Part shown: positions 1-11,592 of the stretch, piece by piece
Numbering within the stretch: the first letter of the stretch is position 1
How the letters are laid out: every line of letters starts with the position of its first letter
Assembly: GCF_932294415.1 (NCBI RefSeq)
Contig: NC_065536.1
Coordinates: forward strand, 7,624,474-7,688,473
Origin: Quercus robur
Lineage: Eukaryota; Streptophyta; Magnoliopsida; Fagales; Fagaceae
DNA length: 64,000 nt
Direction of reading: 5' to 3'
Program-made: the position numbers and the translations under genes
The notes under the pieces: model-generated
Told to the model about the DNA's origin: nothing
The model's input: only the letters and a program-made list of their open reading frames with translations
Database searches by the model: none

Positions 1-334
1 AGAATATTACAATAAGAGGGTCAAACTCAGGCGTCTGGCCATAGGGGACCTCGTCCTTCGCAAAGTCACTATAGCTACTAAAGATCCTACTCAAGGGAAG
101 CTGGGCCCTACATGGGAAGGGCCATATCGCGTCGTTCACTACTCTAGGCAAGGGAGTTACCATCTAGAAACTATGGACGGACGAAAGCTCCCTCGTCCTT
201 GGAACATTGAGCATTTAAAGAAATACCATGAGTAAATGTAATACACGAATGCACTCGTTACTGAAGTTAATAAAAATATTACTCCTTCAATGTTTTTGCG
301 CAGGCAGTACAGGTCGACCATGAGGCCTATAAAT

Positions 335-925
335 CACTAAGTAACAAGATTCCGCCTTGACGGATGTAAGTTACCGACGGCCATAATACTAGGATTAAAA
401 GACTAAGTAACAAGATTCCGCTTTGTCGGATGTAAGTTACCGACGACCATAATACTAGGATCAAAAGACTAAGTAACAAGATTCCGCTTTGTCGGATGTA
501 AGTTACCGACGACCATAATACTAGGATTAAAAGACTAAGTAACAAGATTCCGCTTTGATGGATGTAAGTTACCGACGACCATAATACTGTGGTCAAAAGA
601 CTAAGTAACAAGATTCCGCTTTGACGGATGTAAGTTACCGACGACCATAATACTACGGTTAAAAGACTAAGTAACAAGATTCCGCTTTGACGGATGTAAG
701 TTACCGACGACCATAATACTATGATTAAAAGACTAAGTAACAAGATTCCGCTTTGACGGATGTAAGTTACCGACGACCATAATACTGTGGTCAAAAGACT
801 AAGTAACAAGATTCCGCCTTGACGGATGTAAGTTACCGACGACCATAATACTACGGTTAAAAGACTAACAAGATTCCGCCTTGACGGATGTAAGTTACTG
901 TCGACAATAATAATGAGGTTAAAAG
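335..925. repeat. 66-bp tandem array, about 9 units, in element A
   Basis: Units begin with a GACTAAGTAACAAG-like core at about 335, 401, 467, 533, 599, 665, 731 and 797. A shortened unit follows near 861 and a degenerate one near 925. Neighbouring units differ at only a few positions. The period of 66 is a multiple of three, so open frames run through it, but the resulting repetitive 22-residue peptide is a by-product. The array lies between the end of pol and the antisense gene. Confidence 0.95.
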
Positions 926-1225
926 ACCAAGTGACAGGAGTCCGCCTGAACGGGCATAAGTCAAATGGCAGAAGTCAGTTGACAAAAGAGCACAGTGCAT
1001 TGAATCAACAACTAGTTAACAAAGTACAAAAAGTACGGACGGATGTAAATCAGCCAGAACATCAAGAAGAAAAGTAAGTACCCTTCATTCCAGCCCATAA
1101 ACACTGGGCCAATATCATTGTTTTCAAAATAAAGTAAATTGTTTTGGAATTAGATTTACAAAAAGAAAGGCCCAAAACCAAACGGGCACCCACAATAAAA
1201 CAAAAAATTTTTCTAAGTAAAAGAG

Positions 1226-1774
1226 TCAAGCATCAGCTGCGCCTTCACTGGCCGGCACGTCAGCAACAGGCTCGGGAGCATCATCGGGAGCATCATCACC
1301 AGGAGCAGAAGACGAAGCCGCCTCCTCCAGAGCCATCTCCTTGTCCACTTCCTCCAAATCCAGGCTCTCCAGGTTGACTCCAGAAGGATGCTTGATCATG
1401 TACCTCCGGAGAAGCTCAAAACCTTTAAAATACCAACTGAAGAGCACGGTGTTGTACTCGTCAGTAGTCTGGAAAGCCTCCACAGATCGAGCAGCGATGG
1501 TCACCAGTTTCTCCTTGGCTGCCTGAAGCTGCTCGTCCTTCTCGAGAGTCAAACCGCGCTCAACTCTGAGGTCGTCCTCCAACACCTTGACCTTCTCCTT
1601 CAACGTCGTTGCCTTGTCCATGGAAGTGATCAGGTTCGTCCTCAGGTCGGAGTTCTCCTTCTCCAAAGCCTCCATCCGGGTTGCCAAGGACGCCACCTTG
1701 GCCCCTTGAGTGAGGTACTCAGCAGTGATATGGAGACTCTCTCCCAGCACCTGGAAGGGAATCATGAGGTCGTC

Positions 1775-1810
<36 letters not shown>

Positions 1811-3482
1811 ATGATGAAGAGAGAAGAACCCCACACTTGGACAAGTTTGTGGACGTGACGAGAGGCCACATCGTTTAAGGATAGGTCAGAGAGAGCCTTC
1901 AAGTCCGATGAAGTAACGACCTCGTGAGCTCTTTCCACGGCCAGAGACTCGTCATCCCATATGGTGGATGAACGGGTACCCGTCTTCTCCTTCCCTTTAC
2001 CAGACACGCGCGGCCTTTTGGAGCCGGGAGTAGGAAGCTCTTCTATTGAAACGCTCGGGGAAGCAGTCCTCGTCGTCTCAGAAGCTATGGAAGGAACGAT
2101 GCTGAGTGGGATGGAGGCAGGACCCTTGCCGTGGACTCGCACGGTCTTCTTTCCCAGACTGGACAGGGGTTCGTCCTTCTTTGACCTCATCTTTGCATAC
2201 ATGTCCTTGTTGAATTTTGTCGTCATCTCTGCAAGAAGAAAGCATGTCAAAAATTTGCTTAAGTATACATAAGAAGAATCAGCATTGACGAAGTTGAAAC
2301 TTACTCTTTTTGCCTTCAATGCCGAGCTGACGAAGAACGAAAGGAGATGGGTCAGGACCAAGGTTGTAAAATGCAAGAGACCTGGGGTCAACCAGTTCGT
2401 CCCAGCTCTCAATCATCTCAGCGTACCCGATGGCGGTCTCTATGCATTCCTTATATCGTCTCTTCAGCCCAGACCGTCTCTTAACTATACCAAACGAAGA
2501 AACAAAGAAGTCAGCAAGACCAGAACTTCAAAATTGGCAAGATTGAAACAACGGGGAGAAATACTGACGCACCTAAGGTCGGGGTTCCCCACCGACGGAG
2601 CAACCTCGGGATATCACCCCAATCACGGCTAGATTGGGTCTCGAAGTCGTCCCCAGACACAAAGAAAAAGCGCGACTTCCAATAACTGAATGACGAGGGC
2701 AATCCCTTGACGATCCTAATCTTTCTCTCCCAAGGGACTAATTCATAATACCCCCACTCCTTAGACTCTTTCAAACGATACAGGTAGGTGAGCTCACCTA
2801 TCCTGATCATATCCCCGTTGGAGGCCAACCATATTTGCATACAGTTGATGACGATCCTCCACGAGTTTGGCATGAGCTGTCCAGGGGCTATACCAAAATG
2901 ATCTAAAAGTTCCATCAGGAACGGGTGGACGGGGAACCTAAGCCCACAGGTGAAGGCTGACTCGTAAAAGCATATTTCGCCTGGAAAGAAGTGACAAGCC
3001 CTATCTTCTTCCCTAGGACGACGGACACGAACCCTAGACGGAAATTGAAACCTATCCTTAAATCTATTCACGGTCTCGTCATCCAGACCACAAATCTCCC
3101 TAAGGGCATAAAAAGCCCTAACCTCTCGAGAACCAGAGACGGCTGTATCTCCTTCAGCCGGGCCACCACTGGACGATAGCCCAGTCTCGAGGTCACTAGA
3201 CCTAACCTCAGACATTAATCCTCTCCCTCCTAAACCCTCAAACCAATTCAGTGATTGACGGAGCAAAGGCAACAATTCACTCAAAACGACGCTCAGACTA
3301 TTGCCCTCGTACACAAAATTTTCTAAAAAAGGGTAAGTACCCAAAGACCCCCCTAGACGCGCAAAAAGGAAGGAGATCGACGGGCAAGCTATCCTAACCT
3401 CCAAGCTATCAACCATGGACAATACAGAAATCGAAAGGCAGAAAAACAAAGTACGAAACTGAAACCCCCAAAAGAAGAACAA
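1226..3482 (-). other. Antisense gene region of element A (Transposase_28-like plus coiled coil)
   Basis: Minus-strand open frames fill this stretch. The upstream part (about 3480 down to 2580) contains EICFYESAFTCGLRFPVHPF and LLDHFGIAPGQLMPNSWRIV. These match, from memory, the plant family annotated as putative gypsy-type transposon protein (Pfam PF04195). The downstream part (about 1830 down to 1230) is rich in Glu, Lys and Leu heptads and looks like a coiled coil, ending in an acidic Ala/Asp/Pro-rich tail. Intron-like gaps separate the blocks. Antisense ORFs between pol and the 3' LTR are known in Tat-lineage elements; their function is unknown. Confidence 0.7.
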
Positions 3483-3938
3483 AAACCAACACCAGAATAG
3501 AAACGAAAGGGAATAGCAAATCAGTAATTATGCTACAGTAAAAGAAGAAAAAGAAGAAAGAAAAAGGAAAGAAAAACATACCTCCAATGGCAGAACGGCA
3601 GAAGCGCAGCGCAAGGCAAATCGGAGAAGAAAGGAAGTCTCAAAGTGCTCAGAGTATCACTAAAAAACTGGTTGGTTTTTGCTCTCTGAGAAATAGACGA
3701 AAAATTGAAAAGGAGAAGTTTTAAATATGGGCCCAAAAACGATTGAAAAACCAGCGGGAAACCCAAGGGCCATGCCATTAATTCCACAGACCATCAAGCG
3801 CCACGTGGCCATGATTGCGTGTAGCGCCGCCACTAAGCATTAAAAGCGGAACAGAACCCCAAGAGTCACAAGAAAAACTTTTCACCTTCTGTGATCGTCA
3901 TGACGGGTCACCGACGACCCCAGAACCTGGGGGGCAAC

Positions 3939-4415
3939 TGACGGGAATGACGACTCTACATCCTACTGACGAAGATAACAGTATGGACGGGAGAATCATC
4001 CATGACGAGGTAATCAGAAACAGCGAAGAAAGCCATCATCACTGACGAAGGCAGGGAGTTATTCAATGCAGTCAATCAATGATCCAAGCAGTTACCAAAT
4101 CGACCAAGCAGACCGTTGAAGAGCCTCTTAAAAGTCTCATTACTGACCAGGTGCGTTACAAAAGAAGGCATTAACAGCCTCAACGGCTAGCCCTTAAAGC
4201 TTCAGGTATAAAACTTTCATACGACCAACAGAAGAAGATACATGCAAAAATACTCTGAAACTATCTTTGATTCCTTTATTGTGTTTAATTGTGATCCTAA
4301 CTTTGGCATCGGAGACTTTGTGGCAGGCGCCACACCGGTGTCCTTCGTTGAGCAAATCTTCACATTCCACGAGTGATTCCATCTGCTCACTCACTGACGG
4401 ATTTGTGTTCCATCA
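3939..4415 (+). repeat. 3' LTR of element A
   Basis: It starts with TGACGGGAATG directly after the purine-rich CCTGGGGGGCAAC, the usual polypurine-tract position. It ends with TTCCATCA just before unrelated gypsy coding sequence. A U5-like motif GGCGCCACACCGGTG near 4327 recurs in the LTR-like segment at 44060-44572. The end is inferred from the TG...CA rule, because the 5' LTR is outside the window. Confidence 0.6.
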
Positions 4416-4732
4416 CTTAATAAAACAACTTCGTATGTTGCAAGAAGCACTAGAGACCATGCCGCACTACAAGCAGCAAGCGGGAATCTTATTCTACAAA
4501 AATCGAGCAGTGATTGCACCAACATCTTCACTAAAACAAGTGCTCTTAAAGGAATTTCATGATTCAAAAATGGCGGGTCATTTTGGAGTGTTAAGAACCT
4601 ATAGAAGATGTCACAAAATTTCTATTGGGAAGCCATGAAGCAAGATGTTCGGGTTTATGTGGCAACATGTGACGTGTGCCAAAGAAACAAGAGTGATTCA
4701 CGTTCACCCGCCAACCTACTCCAACCATTCAA
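4416..4732 (+). mobile_element. Ty3/gypsy integrase fragment (fossil)
   Basis: The plus strand encodes a piece of an integrase zinc-binding region: KMAGHFGVLRTYRR, then YWEAMKQDVRVYVATCDVCQ and RNKSDSR. It is a short, broken remnant of a different gypsy lineage from element A. Its right edge abuts the pectin methylesterase remnant at about 4730. Its left edge is the end of the element A LTR, so element A probably inserted into an older gypsy copy. Confidence 0.7.
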
Positions 4733-6528
4733 GCCCTCGAAGATTGTCAGATTTTAGCTGACTTGAACGTGGATTTTTTGTCAAACTCTTCCTAAACTAT
4801 CAATTCTACAGACAGTTTAAACAACTCGCAAGCTGAGGATTTGTAGACATTGCTTAGTGCTGCCTTTAACAAACCAAGAAACATGTTCTGATGGCCTTCA
4901 AGTGGTAGCATCAGACCCTAGTGTTACAAATAGTGTATTAGACCATCTCTCTAATGGGACTGTGCTTTATAGCATATCTCTTGCACTTTGCAAGCATGGT
5001 TAGGTTCTTGAGACAGAGAGAGATTACTAGCAGAAAGGAAGCTCATATTTTCCGATGTGGAAAACGCCAAATACAATCTTTTCCCAAGAATGTCAAGCCC
5101 TGATGAAGAAACTAATGAGTCTATAACTGGGAGAAAGCTGTTTCAAACAATTCCAGGCAATGTATTAGTGAGCCAAAGGGTGGTAGTGAACCAAGATGGT
5201 AGTGGAAACTTCACCACTATCAACGATGCTGTGGCTGCTGCTCCAAACAATACTGGTACTAGCAATGGATATACTTTGTGATTTATGTGGTAGCTGGGGT
5301 TTACAGTGAGTATATTTCCATTGCTAAGAACAAGCAAAATTTGATAATGATTGGGGATGGTATCAACCGGACTGTGATCACAGGCAGTCACAGTGTGGCA
5401 GACGAATGGGCTACATTCAAATCCGCAACATTTGGTAAGCTAATTAAATTGCAACTTTAGACGTTCTGTGTTTGTATGTATATTTTAATTTCTTTCATGT
5501 TGAGACTCAAAGAAACAACTTAATTTAGTAATATACATTATTTTATAGTTGGGAAACCACATGCTCCCTTTTTCTTGAGTCAAATTAATTCAAACTTTCA
5601 ATCTTAAGTTACATTAGGAAGCAACTATAGAATTAATCATCTAAGTCATACTCTTAAGTAGTTAATTATTCACTAAAGATTTCATAGGAAACTATATGAT
5701 ACCAACCTCTTTTCTTATGAACAAATATTACAGCAATAAAAGATCTTTGATGATATATACATACATACACAGTAGTCTGACCCAAAATACTGCTTGTGAT
5801 GATCTATAATTTTATGGGCTATAATTTCTATTACAGCTGTGGTCGGGCAAGGATTTGTTGCTGTGAACATGACCTTTCGTAACACAGCAGGAGCAATCAA
5901 GGCCCAAGCAGTGGCAGTCCGAAATGGGGCAGACCTGTCCACATTTTATCGCTGTAGTTTTGAAGGCTACCAAGACACATTGTACACGCATTCTCTAAGG
6001 CAGTTTTATAGAGAATGTGATATTTATGGCATAGTTGATTTTATATTTGGCAATGCAGCGGTTGATTTCCAAGATTGCAATGTTTATCCACGACTTCCAT
6101 TGCAAGGACAATTCAATGCTATTATTGCGCAAGGCAAAACAGATCCAAATAAAAATACACGCACTTCCATACATAATTGTAGCATTAGGCCAGCTAATGA
6201 CTTAGCCTCTAGTAATGGAACTACAAAAACATACCTAGGGAGGCCATGGAAGGAGTATTCAAGAACAGTTTATATGCAATCTTTTATGAATAGCCTAATT
6301 GACCCCTTAGGTTGGCTTGAATGGAGTGGGACTTTTGCCCTTAGTACATTATATTATGCAGAATATAATAACACAGGACCAGGATCAAACACTAGTAACC
6401 GGGTTACATGGCCTGGTTACCATGTCATAAATGTGACAGATGCAATTAATTTCACTGTGTCCAAATTTATACTAGGAGATGCATGGTTGCCAGCAACTGG
6501 AATGCCTCACGCTGGTGGTTTGCTATAA
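4733..6528 (+). pseudogene. Pectin methylesterase pseudogene (PME copy 1), 5' truncated
   Basis: This is a type I PME (PMEI pro-domain plus catalytic domain). It begins abruptly at ALEDCQILADLNVDFLSNSS; the start codon and the first half of the PMEI domain are missing, replaced by the gypsy fragment. The remaining exon 1 is decayed. In-frame stops lie at 4793-4795, 4844-4846 and 5001-5003, with frame changes near 4865, 5050 and 5272. Exon 1 ends at 5434 with a GTAAGC donor; the intron is 5435-5836. Exon 2 (5837-6528) is fully open. It keeps the catalytic set: Asp of YQDTLYTH, Asp of GIVDFIFGNAA and Arg of LGRPWKEYSRT. It ends HAGGLL-stop. Decay is concentrated upstream, so the 3' exon may have stayed intact by chance or the loss is fairly recent. 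Expression of a full enzyme is not possible from this copy. Confidence 0.85.
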
Positions 6529-6730
6529 ATTGCATATTGAGATTTGTTAATGTATGAAAGAACCTCAATAATATAACATTATGTCCTGAATTTGCATGGT
6601 GATTTTTTCAAACAAGCATAATCTTGTTTTGAATGTTAAGGGTTTGAACTTTCACCATAGTCTTTCAATATTTATTTATTATTTTCTTCATTTTTGGTGG
6701 AGACTATTTTAAATCAACAAATCCTTTTAT

Positions 6731-6886
6731 GTGAGTTCCAGTTAACTCAATTGGTAAAATCTTTGATGTTGAATAAGAGATTTGAAGTTCAATTCTTACT
6801 TACATAAAAAACTAATTGGTATTTTGGTTTGATGATAAATAGTTATTATTAATAACGGACGTCATAAGTTAAAACCTCTTAAAAAG
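6731..6886 (+). mobile_element. tRNA-derived SINE, copy 1
   Basis: The head GAGTTCCAGTTAACTCAATT plus TGGTAAAAT resembles a box A region. GAAGTTCAATTCTTACTTAC resembles a box B region. A body follows with ATTGGTATTTTGGTTTGATG and ending GTCATAAGTTAAAACCTCTT. The same arrangement occurs at 9149-9271 and, inverted, at 10524-10672. From memory this resembles an abundant Fagaceae SINE; the family name is not certain. Confidence 0.6.
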
Positions 6887-7474
6887 AAGGGGGGGGGGAC
6901 AATATTCTAGGATTGTTTCATATGAACACTGATATGAATGGTCTAGTCTAGCCCAGAAAGTGGCTTAAGTGATATGGGAACTTTACCTTGAGCACATTGT
7001 GATATGGTCAGTAATAGTAGAGGAACTATGGGCCTGGGCCATTGCCTTTTAGGTGGATCAAGTGGTCGAGTTATCACATTTTTCAAGGTGCTACCTCAAC
7101 TCATTTATTCACAGATGGGCTATCAAATTATCCACAGGTACTGTGAACAAGTATCACGGTGGGTTTGATCAATTATATATCGCATATGTTAGATTATGTT
7201 ATCCTTGGGCCCAAACTCAATTGAGCCTACTCTCTCCAAAAAAAAAAATTTCTTGACTCCACCTATATATATATATAGGCATCCTATACATTGTGCATTA
7301 TTCATAACATTTAGTTTCAACATTGTATTAGAGCTTTGGCTCTAACAAAAATTTTCACTTCTTTTCCTAGGACTGTGTCTTTGTTGTCGTTCAAACGTTA
7401 TTAAAATAAGCAATATAGCATTCTTTTAGTGCGTACAATATGTACAATATATGAGAGAAAAATAAAAATAAGTT
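6887..7474. other. Intergenic, possible degraded Copia LTR end
   Basis: No gene is visible. A stretch around 7190-7345 has a TATA-like run (CCTATATATATATATAGGC), then TTTCAACATTGTATTAGAGC. That string resembles a decayed Copia junction, where an LTR ending in CA is followed by an initiator-Met tRNA primer site. Boundaries cannot be set. Confidence 0.3.
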
Positions 7475-7498
7475 AATTAAATAGGCAAGAAAATAAAT

Positions 7499-8060
7499 TA
7501 ATAATAACAGAAAATTTAATTTAGTGATGAATTCGAACTTAAGTTATGTTTAATATCCAACTCAACTCACTTAAAGCCCTATTAAAAAGCCAATAAACCA
7601 TGGCTAAAAAGTAAAAACTATTTAACATAAAGTAGTATGCGTTTAGGAATTATTGATTTTTTTTTTTTTACTTTGTCTATTTTTTTTTTTTTATTTTACA
7701 AATAAACTAGCTTTTAACTTTTTTTTTTGAAATAAACTAGTTTTTAAAATTTTTTTTAATAATAACATAAAATTTAATTTAGTGATAAATTCAAACTTAA
7801 GTTATGTTTAAGATAAAATTAAATGAACAATTCTGAATTTTTAATATCCAACTTAACTCACTTAAAGCCCTAGTAAAAAGCCAATAAACTATGGCCAAAA
7901 AGTAAAAACTTGTTAACACAGAGAAGTACTAAGCATTTAGGAATTATTGAATTTTTTTTTTTTTTTAACTTTTTACTTAGTCTATTATTTTATGTTATTT
8001 TATAATTTTGCAAATAAACTAGCTTTTAACTTTTTTGAAATAAACTAGTTTTTAATATTT
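7499..8060. repeat. Tandem duplication of about 260 bp, AT-rich
   Basis: The block starting AATAATAACAGAAAATTTAA at 7499 recurs at 7759 with the same order of landmarks: AACTTAAGTTATGTTTA, CACTTAAAGCCCTA, AAAAAGCCAATAAAC, TTTAGGAATTATTGA, then T-runs and AAATAAACTAG. The copies are diverged by point changes and one roughly 35-bp insertion. No coding content is seen. Confidence 0.8.
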
Positions 8061-8317
8061 TTTTTTCACATCTAACATAAAAATTACTAGAAATTATATC
8101 TTTTGATATATATTATGCAAATAAGTTAACAAAATAAAATAAACAATTCTCAAACGGACATACAAGGATGGGTAGAGTAGATTCGATTCTGCAACATTTG
8201 TAAGATACATTGGAAATTTGGGTGATATTCTATTTTTTTTTATAGATATTATTTTCAAAGAAAATCAATGTCTTTCACAAGTCAATTGACACTCGAACAG
8301 TACTATTTGTTACGAGA

Positions 8318-8626
8318 ATAAAATACACAACATTCACAACCTAAATGTTTGATGAAATTGATGAGAAAGAGGGAGAGATTTTTATCTGTGTGTTATTCTC
8401 TAAAACACCACATGTTAAAAAAAAAGCTTTCGTCACTTACACAAATGAGCCTTCACTCGTTTTATATAGGCAATCAAAGAGTATGAAGCCAAAGGGGTTT
8501 GCCAAGAGTATGAAGCCAAGAGATATAACTTTTTAGCAATGGACACAACTCTTTGGTAATTGACTAGACTGGGCCCACTACTGGGCATACTCTATTTGGG
8601 CTTGGTTCTGCCCAATATTTTTAACA
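8318..8626 (-). mobile_element. Probable solo LTR (Copia-like) in PME copy 2 intron
   Basis: The 309-bp block reads TGTTAAAAATATTGGG at its minus-strand start and ends in TCTCGTAACA, a TG...CA arrangement. It has a TATA-like GCCTATATAAAACG in the middle. It interrupts sequence aligned with the intron of PME copy 1, which continues at 8633 (CATGTTGAAACCCAAAG). No clean 5-bp target duplication was found, so the ends are tentative. Confidence 0.45.
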
Positions 8627-8777
8627 TTTTTCATGTTGAAACCCAAAGAAACAATTTTTTTTTTTTTTTTTTTAATGTGGAAACAACTTAATTTAGTATA
8701 ATATAAATTACATTAAGTTGGGAAACCATATGCTCCTTAATAATAATACTTTATTTAACATAATTTAAAGTTTCTTA

Positions 8778-9145
8778 GAGCACCCACACTAGATGAGGGA
8801 TATGTGCCAAATACTAAATATTTGGCACATATTCCACACCAAACCCAATTTTAGCCCATTTAGTAGATGTGGGATATTGTTTTTTTTTTTTTTTGCAACA
8901 TTGAACAGTACCGTGGCAATTTGCCACGGTACGGAAGAGATGTGGTATATTGTTTGTTGTTTGTTTATTGTGTTGATGTGTAGTAAATATTATTTTAATG
9001 TGTAGTAAATATTATTTTAATGTATAAAATTGAATTATAAAACATCTGATAAATGGTATGTTGTAAAATGATGTGGTAAAATAAAAAAGTAGGCATTTGA
9101 TGTGGTAAAATGACATAATTTTTGGAACATCTGCTACGGATGCTC
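8778..9145. mobile_element. MITE, Tourist/PIF-Harbinger-like
   Basis: The left end is GAGCACCCACACTAGATG and the right end is CATCTGCTACGGATGCTC, imperfect inverted repeats. Each side is flanked by TTA (8775-8777 and 9146-9148), the 3-bp target duplication expected for PIF/Harbinger MITEs. It interrupts the PME copy 2 intron. Related ends occur at 44642-45027 and from 63155. Confidence 0.65.
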
Positions 9146-9148
9146 TTA

Positions 9149-9271
9149 TGGTTGAATAAGAGATTTGGAGTATAATCCCCACCTACATCAAAAATTGATT
9201 AGTATCTTGGTCAGATAATAAAGAACTATTGTCAGGAGTGAACGTCATTGGTTAAAACTCTCTAAAACAAA
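9149..9271 (+). mobile_element. SINE fragment, copy 2 (5' truncated)
   Basis: It starts TGGTTGAATAAGAGATTTGG directly after the MITE target duplication. It continues through the SINE body (ATTAGTATCTTGGTCAGATA, GTCATTGGTTAAAACTCTC). It aligns with 6731-6886 but lacks the box A part. Confidence 0.6.
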
Positions 9272-10523
9272 ATTTCAACCTTAGGTAAGGTGACATTAGG
9301 AAGCAACTCTATTATATGAACCACGTTTGCCCTATGTTTCCTCTAAAAGAACTCATATTTTAGTATTAAGTCAGTTGTCTTAATTTCAACTAAAGATTTC
9401 ATGGAAACTGTTGGTGGTGATATAGCCATCTCTCTTCTTCTGAGCAATTTTGTAAGGTAATTTTTGAACAAAAATGTACAGCTTATATGATGATCTATAA
9501 TTCTATGTATTATAATTTCTTTTGCAACTGCAGATGGTGAAGGATTTGTTGCAATGGACATAACCTTTTGTAACATAGCCGGGTCAATCAAGGAGCAAGT
9601 TGTGTCAGTCTGAAATGGGGCCAATTTTGTCCACATCTTATAGCTGTAGTTTTGAAGGCTACCAAGATACATTATATGCCTATTCTCAAAGGCAATTTTA
9701 TAGAGAATGTGATATTTATGGTACAATTACTTTTATATTTTGGCAGTGCAGAGGTAGTTTTCCAAGATTGCAACATTTATCTACAACTTCCATTGCATGG
9801 CCAGTACAATGTGCTATCACTACAAAAGGTAGAACAGACCCACAACAAACTACTGGGACTTCAATACATCATTGTAACATTAGGCTAGCTGAGGACTTAG
9901 ATGGAACAGAAACATACCTAGGGAGACCATGGAAGGAATATTCAAGAACTGTAATTACATGCATTCTTTTATGGATAGCCTAATCCACCCTTTGGGTTGG
10001 CATCCATGGAATGACAGTGACTATGCCCTTAGTGACAATTGACAGAGTTACATGGCCTGGTTACCATATCATAAATTAATGAAGATGCTGCAAATGAGTT
10101 TATTGCGTCCAATTTTATACAAGGAGATGAATGGTTGTCTACGACAGGAGTGCCTTACACGGGTGGTTTACAATAAACTTCACATTGTGATCCATCTCCA
10201 TGTTTATTGCATCTCTCTCTCATAATTAATGTTTCAACATTACGGTGAAATGATTAAGTTTAAACTTTTGGGAAATTAATAATTTACCAATTGATAAGGG
10301 TTTTTTCTTTTAAAGTTACTATGAGCAGGGACAAGCTACATGCATGGGTGGGGGGCATGGCCCCACAAAATTTTGAAAATTTTGTTAGCATATATATACA
10401 TGATGTCAATTAGAAAATTTCAAATCTTAGTCTAAAAAAATAGAAAAATTAAAATAACTAAGAAAAATATTCTTAATTTTCAACTTTGTGCTTTATGGTC
10501 CTTATTATTATTATCATTATTTT

Positions 10524-10672
10524 GAAAGAATTTCAATCTATAGTGTCTGCTCTTGATGATAGTTTTTTGTTATCAGACTAAGAAACCAGTCGGTTTTTGA
10601 TGTAGGTAGGAATTGAACCCTAGATCTCATTAATTTCATTAAGCAATTTAATTATCAATTAACCACTGTCAT
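10524..10672 (-). mobile_element. tRNA-derived SINE, copy 3 (inverted)
   Basis: Read on the minus strand it gives GATCTAGGGTTCAATTCCTA (box B-like), CATCAAAAACCGACTGG, TAGTCTGATAACAAAAAAC and a tail matching the other two copies. The head is diverged. Confidence 0.6.
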
Positions 10673-11463
10673 CTTATTTAAATGTTAAGTTGCTATCATC
10701 TAATTAATTCCATATAAACCGGTTCATACCATGTTGTATACTCTTTAATTAGTCATTGATCTTACCTTGCAACATCTCTATATCAAGTAATTATAGGGAG
10801 TGAGTAATCATTTGGGAGTGGTCCCATTAGTATATCTTTGTTAGGTGCGTGATGAAAATGGACACACTGGATTTGTATGTGTCCTCTATGAGTTGAAAGG
10901 AGGCTCGGTTTGTTTTGACAATAATGTTTTCTAGAAAATGAGTCATTTTTAAAAAAAAATGCTTTCTATAAAACTATATCATTTTCTTATGTTTAGTAAT
11001 AACCTTAAATGAGTTGAAAAATAATCTTTTAACTTCTCTTATTTAGTTTACTGTGAGATATAGTTGTTTTCTAAAAAAAATTAGTGAAAAAAAATTTCTA
11101 AAAATAAGTCATTTTTTTTTATGTTGACCAAAGATAGTTTTTTTTTTTTTTTTTTTAACTTATTTTTTCTAACGTTACCAAATACTGGAAGACACAAAAA
11201 ACTATTTTTATACAATGTTTTCCATCGAAACAAATAGAGCATTTTTTACACAATGTTTTCCATATAATTTTTTTTTTTAATAAAAGAATTGTCGTGTTAT
11301 TAAGTTATGTCTGTATTCGTATCCATGCTTCTTAGGTTATTGGTGAGCTTTTCCTAATGTAGATTTATGTAGCTATATTTTAGTTATTTGAGGTGTTATA
11401 AATCTAAAATTATGAGAGAAGCTGAAGCAAAGAGAGAATGTAGGGATTACGTGGTTTAGTCTA

Positions 11464-11592
11464 GAGAAGTGCTATGTCCATAACATTTTTATAATATTTT
11501 CATAACAAATTATAGGAAGTTAGTTGTTATTAGTTCAAATTTGTAGGGGTTGTAAAAATGTTATAAAAATGTTGTGGACATATCATTTCTCT
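11464..11592. mobile_element. Small hAT-like MITE
   Basis: The ends GAGAAGTGCTATGTCC and GGACATATCATTTCTC are inverted repeats with two mismatches. TTAGTCTA occurs directly on both sides (11456-11463 and 11593-11600), a 7-8-bp target duplication typical of hAT elements. The interior is palindromic (TTTTTATAA blocks). Confidence 0.7.

Larger units (their letters stand above)
1..4415 (+). mobile_element. Ty3/gypsy Tat-lineage LTR element, 3' part (element A)
   Basis: The window opens inside an LTR retrotransposon. Positions 2-235 encode the end of the integrase C-terminal region (GDLVLRKVT, LGPTWEGPYRV, WNIEHLKKYHE), closely matching the end of element B at 22600-22825. A 66-bp tandem array, an antisense coding region on the minus strand, a G-rich polypurine tract just before 3939 and a 3' LTR (about 3939-4415) follow in that order. 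The antisense gene between pol and the 3' LTR places it in the Tat clade. The 5' half lies outside the window, so completeness and age cannot be judged. It appears inserted into or beside an older gypsy fragment at 4416. Confidence 0.85.
8160..10176 (+). pseudogene. Pectin methylesterase pseudogene (PME copy 2), TE-interrupted
   Basis: This is a decayed tandem relative of PME copy 1. A trace of the exon 1 end remains at about 8165-8203 (GATTCTGCAACATTTG, cf. 5416-5434). The intron is swollen to about 1.3 kb by an LTR-like insert, a MITE and a SINE fragment. Exon 2 starts at 9534 and ends at the stop at 10174-10176 (GVPYTGGLQ). It has an in-frame TGA where copy 1 has an Arg codon (VRNGA), plus single-base insertions before the YQDTLY block and within the FIFG block, and further damage near 10030. 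The second catalytic Asp is lost (GTITFIF instead of GxVDFIF), while YQDTLYAY and LGRPWKEYSRT survive. It is clearly non-functional. Confidence 0.85.

Noticed and set aside
327-809. 160-codon minus-strand open frame with a repeated 22-residue peptide
   Set aside because: It is a by-product of the 66-bp tandem array, whose period is a multiple of three. There is no sign of a real protein.
335-925. Regular repeats that could suggest a CRISPR array
   Set aside because: Units are directly adjacent with no unique spacers, and the DNA is plant nuclear and inside a retrotransposon.
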